The translations under genes were made by a program, and so were the position numbers. Shown here piece after piece: positions 61,245 to 64,000 of a stretch of 64,000 nt of DNA. Numbering within the stretch: position 1 is the stretch's first letter; each line of letters begins with the position of its first letter. Source of the stretch: Staphylococcus hsinchuensis (lineage in GTDB: Bacteria; Bacillota; Bacilli; Staphylococcales; Staphylococcaceae); the NCBI RefSeq assembly GCF_038789205.1, contig NZ_CP128355.1, positions 806,001-870,000 of the forward strand, written 5' to 3'. A model generated the notes under the pieces. That model searched no databases and was not told where the DNA came from. It saw nothing but the letters and a program-made list of their open reading frames with translations.

Positions 61245-61365
61245 AGACAGTAGGAGTTAGAAATAACTTAAACCATGTCCTACCGAGGCTAAATTTGACT
61301 TGAACGTGATTAATTATAAACTTTCAAGCACTTTTTGCCGTGGGTAGAAAGTGCTTTTTTATTTG
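61245..61365 (+). promoter_or_regulatory. ribosomal protein L10 leader
   Basis: Matches the known L10-leader layout: a TAGGA/TCCTA helix (61251-61283), then an attenuator AGCACTTT 61327-61334 with AAAGTGCT 61348-61355 and a T run. The L10(L12)4 complex is expected to bind and favour termination, reducing rplJL expression when ribosomal protein is in excess. Confidence 0.8.
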
Positions 61366-61429
61366 GATGAACCCACACCGTGGCATTCAATATAAAAAGC
61401 ACCAAAACTTAAATTATGGAGGTGTCTAA

Positions 61430-61939
61430 ATGTCTGCAATCATCGAAGCAAAGAAACAACAAGTTGATACAATCGCTGATCAACTTAAAAATTCAGTATC
61501 TACAGTAATTGTTAACTACCGTGGTCTTAGCGTTGCTGAAGTAACTGAATTACGTTCACAATTACGTGAAGCTGGCGTTGAATACAAAGTGTACAAAAAC
61601 ACTATGGTACGTCGTGCAGCAGAAAAAGCTGAAATCGAAGGCTTAGATGAATTCTTAGTAGGTCCTACAGCAGTAGCAACTTCAACTGATGACGTTGTTG
61701 CTCCAGCAAAAGTACTTGCAGGATTCGCTAAAGAACACGAAGCATTAGAAATCAAAGTTGGTATCATGGATGGTTCAGTAATCTCAGCAGAAGAAGTTAA
61801 CACTGTTGGTACATTACCATCACACGAAGGACTTGTATCAATGCTATTATCTGTATTACAAGCTCCAGTACGTAACTTCGCATATGCCGTTAAAGCTGTT
61901 GGAGAAGACAAAGAAAATAACGAAGAAAGCGCTGAGTAA
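61430..61939 (+). CDS. rplJ: ribosomal protein uL10
   Basis: 169 residues. N-terminal rRNA-binding domain ([20 protein letters not shown]), then the C-terminal helix that docks L7/L12 dimers. RBS TGGAGGTG. Followed by rplL after 44 bases. Confidence 0.97.
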   Translation: MSAIIEAKKQQVDTIADQLKNSVSTVIVNYRGLSVAEVTELRSQLREAGVEYKVYKNTMVRRAAEKAEIEGLDEFLVGPTAVATSTDDVVAPAKVLAGFAKEHEALEIKVGIMDGSVISAEEVNTVGTLPSHEGLVSMLLSVLQAPVRNFAYAVKAVGEDKENNEESAE

Positions 61940-61983
61940 TCACGCTTAACTAACTAAAAAATATTAATTATGGAGGAATAAAA

Positions 61984-62349
61984 ATGGCTAATCAAGAACA
62001 AATTATTGAAGCAATTAAAGAAATGTCAGTATTAGAATTAAACGATTTAGTAAAAGCAATTGAAGAAGAATTTGGTGTAACTGCAGCAGCTCCAGTAGCA
62101 GCAGCAGGTGCAGCAGGCGGAGACGACGCTGCAGAAAAAACTGAATTCGACGTAGAATTAACTTCAGCTGGTTCTTCTAAGATCAAAGTTGTTAAAGCTG
62201 TTAAAGAAGCAACTGGTTTAGGTCTTAAAGACGCTAAAGAATTAGTAGACGGAGCTCCTAAAGTAATCAAAGAAGCTCTTGCTAAAGACGAAGCTGAAAA
62301 ACTTAAAGAACAATTAGAAGAAGTAGGCGCTTCAGTAGAATTAAAATAA
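61984..62349 (+). CDS. rplL: ribosomal protein bL12 (L7/L12)
   Basis: 121 residues: N-terminal dimerisation helix, Ala/Gly-rich hinge (about 36-52, [13 protein letters not shown]), and the conserved C-terminal GTPase-factor-binding domain ([20 protein letters not shown]). Codon use is strongly biased, as for other highly expressed genes here. Confidence 0.98.
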   Translation: MANQEQIIEAIKEMSVLELNDLVKAIEEEFGVTAAAPVAAAGAAGGDDAAEKTEFDVELTSAGSSKIKVVKAVKEATGLGLKDAKELVDGAPKVIKEALAKDEAEKLKEQLEEVGASVELK

Positions 62350-62406
62350 TTCTATGACGTCTAAGTCATCTAATTTAATATAACAATCAGAAATCTTTGA
62401 GAAATG

Positions 62407-62437
62407 AAAACCCCGTTATGTATGTAACGGGGTTTTA
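62407..62437 (+). terminator. rplL terminator
   Basis: AAAACCCCGTTA 62407-62418 pairs with TAACGGGGTTTT 62425-62436. Confidence 0.9.
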
Positions 62438-62535
62438 TATTGTTTAAACTATAACTATATTCAGTATGATTCATGGACTCCAATCCTATAAAATGGGTAT
62501 AGTATTAACCTAAGTTGAATAAAAGAGGTGTAGTC

Positions 62536-63144
62536 ATGAGTCACTATTATGATAAAGATCCAGATGTAAAAAGTGATGTTGAACTTTTTACATATTCATA
62601 TGAAAACCATGATATCGCATTAAAGACAGATGCCGGTGTGTTTTCTAAAGGTAAAATCGATTACGGATCAGACTTACTCGTTAACGTATTTCTTCAACAA
62701 CATAAGTCGGATACCGCGAAAAATATTATCGATGTTGGTTGTGGATATGGTCCAATTGGATTAATGATTGCTAAAGTAGCACCACAACACGACGTAAACA
62801 TGGTTGACGTAAATCACCGTGCATTATCATTAGCAGAAACGAATAAGCAAAAGAACAAACTCGAAAATGTTACCATTAAAGAAAGTGATGGATTATCACA
62901 AGTTTCAAATGCATACTATGATTGCATAGTGACGAATCCGCCTATTAGAGCGGGTAAATCAGTCGTACATAGCATACTAGAAGATGCATTTGATAAATTA
63001 AAGCATGAAGGTATGCTCTACGTTGTTATACAAAAGAAACAAGGTATGCCATCAGCGAAGAAAAAAATGGAAGAAACATTTAGCAATGTCGAAGTATTAG
63101 AAAAAAGTAAAGGCTATTACATTTTAAGAAGTGTAAAAGGTTGA
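62536..63144 (+). CDS. class I SAM-dependent methyltransferase (RsmC-like, YbxB)
   Basis: 202 residues from ATG 62536 (seven bases after AGAGGTG); earlier in-frame ATG/TTG codons lack a site. SAM motif IDVGCGYGPIGLM at about 74-86 and the N6/N4-type catalytic motif NPPI (about 141) as in RsmC/RlmG. Probable rRNA guanine N2-methyltransferase; the target is not known. Sits between rplL and rpoB, the normal Bacillota place. Confidence 0.85.
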   Translation: MSHYYDKDPDVKSDVELFTYSYENHDIALKTDAGVFSKGKIDYGSDLLVNVFLQQHKSDTAKNIIDVGCGYGPIGLMIAKVAPQHDVNMVDVNHRALSLAETNKQKNKLENVTIKESDGLSQVSNAYYDCIVTNPPIRAGKSVVHSILEDAFDKLKHEGMLYVVIQKKQGMPSAKKKMEETFSNVEVLEKSKGYYILRSVKG

Positions 63145-63246
63145 TTAAATCACTATGTTCTGATATAGTTATAGAATGTAAAAATTTATGTTCAATAAGT
63201 GTGTACTTTTACTTCTAAGATAATAATGTATATAAGATAAGAAATA

Positions 63247-63285
63247 GGAAATGGTGTCATCAGGTGTGCTACCGTTTTCTTTTTG
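63247..63285 (+). terminator. possible attenuator before rpoB
   Basis: GGAAATGGT 63247-63255 pairs with ACCGTTTTC 63271-63279 (two G-U pairs), followed by TTTTTG. It lies 60 bases before the rpoB start. Confidence 0.6.
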
Positions 63286-63345
63286 TCTTATTATATTTGC
63301 TGCTTTGATGAAAGTAAACACGCAATTTTTGAGGGGTGAATCTGT

Positions 63346-64000
63346 TTGGCAGGTCAATTTGTCCAATATGGAAGACATCGTAAACGTAGAAACTATGCGA
63401 GAATTTCAGAGGTATTAGAATTACCAAATTTAATAGAAATCCAAACTAAATCTTATGAGTGGTTCTTAGAAGAAGGTTTATTAGAAATGTTTAGAGACAT
63501 TTCACCGATTGAAGACTTTACTGGCAACCTTTCATTAGAGTTTGTCGATTATCGTCTTGGAGAACCAAAGTATGATTTAGAAGAATCTAAAAATCGTGAT
63601 ACAACGTATGCTGCACCTTTACGTGTGAAAGTGCGTTTGATTATCAAAGAAACTGGTGAAGTCAAAGAACAAGAAGTATTTATGGGTGATTTCCCATTAA
63701 TGACTGACACTGGTACTTTCGTAATCAATGGTGCTGAACGTGTTATCGTATCACAATTAGTTCGTTCACCATCCGTTTATTTCAATGAGAAATTAGATAA
63801 AAATGGTCGTACAAACTTCGATGCAACGATTATTCCTAACCGTGGTGCTTGGTTAGAATATGAAACAGACGCCAAAGACGTTGTTTACGTACGAATTGAC
63901 AGAACAAGAAAGTTACCATTAACAGTGTTACTTAGAGCATTAGGTTTCTCTTCAGATCAAGAAATTGTAGATTTACTTGGTGAAAGTGAATATCTACGTA
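63346..64000 (+). CDS. rpoB: RNA polymerase beta subunit (partial, 5' end)
   Basis: Starts at TTG 63346, seven bases after GAGGGGTG, and stays open to the window edge (218 residues). The N-terminus ([20 protein letters not shown]) and the run [20 protein letters not shown] are essentially those of S. aureus RpoB, by memory. Only part of the lobe regions is present; the rifampicin pocket lies outside the window. TTG as start is also usual for staphylococcal rpoB. Confidence 0.96.
   Translation, partial: MAGQFVQYGRHRKRRNYARISEVLELPNLIEIQTKSYEWFLEEGLLEMFRDISPIEDFTGNLSLEFVDYRLGEPKYDLEESKNRDTTYAAPLRVKVRLIIKETGEVKEQEVFMGDFPLMTDTGTFVINGAERVIVSQLVRSPSVYFNEKLDKNGRTNFDATIIPNRGAWLEYETDAKDVVYVRIDRTRKLPLTVLLRALGFSSDQEIVDLLGESEYLR

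Noticed and set aside
63169..63378. 69-codon minus-strand frame before rpoB
   Set aside because: It overlaps the attenuator hairpin and the rpoB start; no start signal on that strand.

Overview
This is a contiguous chromosomal segment of a low-GC Gram-positive bacterium, almost certainly a Staphylococcus. The gene order from the 3' end of metG through tatD-rnmV-rsmA-veg-ispE-purR-ridA-spoVG-glmU-prs-rplY-pth-mfd ... ftsH-hslO-cysK-folPBK-lysS-rRNA-pdxR/pdxST-nupC-ctsR-mcsAB-clpC-radA-gltX-cysES-rae1-sigH-secE-nusG-rplKAJL-rpoB is the Staphylococcus/Bacillus origin-proximal core, and the proteins read like close relatives of S. aureus proteins. From memory, the 16S V1 stretch (around 29628-29645) resembles the novobiocin-resistant S. 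saprophyticus group; I do not assign a species. Statements about S. aureus or B. subtilis homologues come from recall of those families, not from a search.

Layout. 1-28.2 kb: housekeeping genes, all on + strand, in short operons: rRNA/tRNA maturation (tatD, rnmV, rsmA, pth, tilS), envelope precursors (glmU, ispE, a MATE-type flippase, divIC), nucleotide metabolism (prs, purR, hpt), repair (mfd), proteostasis (rqcP, ftsH, hslO), cysteine synthase and the folate genes folP-folB-folK, then lysS. A decayed dusB lies between folK and lysS, the place where Bacillus has an intact dusB. 28.4-39.8 kb: a 5S gene, eight tRNAs, then two tandem rRNA operons (16S-23S-5S and 16S-tRNAIle-23S-5S). The second has its own promoter after a terminator. 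39.7-40.3 kb: duplicated and scrambled 5S tail/terminator debris plus a series of hairpins. 40.3-44.5 kb: PdxR activator divergent from pdxST (vitamin B6), then a convergent nucleoside transporter. 44.6-49.2 kb: the CtsR heat-shock operon ctsR-mcsA-mcsB-clpC with two CtsR boxes on its promoter. 49.4-58.4 kb: radA, a PIN/TRAM membrane protein, gltX, a cysteine T-box, cysE-cysS-mrnC-rlmB-rae1 and sigH. 58.5-64 kb: rpmG, secE, nusG, rplK, rplA, rplJ, rplL, a methyltransferase, and the start of rpoB.

How it works together: most genes serve translation (rRNA, tRNA, aminoacyl-tRNA synthetases, ribosomal proteins, rRNA maturation) and are controlled by RNA leaders visible in the sequence: a T-box for cysE-cysS, an L10-type leader before rplJ, GTGGGAGG-type leaders before both rplK and rplA, and a probable attenuator before rpoB. 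I see no transposase, prophage, CRISPR array, toxin-antitoxin module or defence system. The unusual material is in non-coding DNA: the dusB remnant, the 5S debris and hairpin modules, a two-copy intergenic repeat, mutually exclusive hairpins before tilS, and the structured rplK-rplA spacer.
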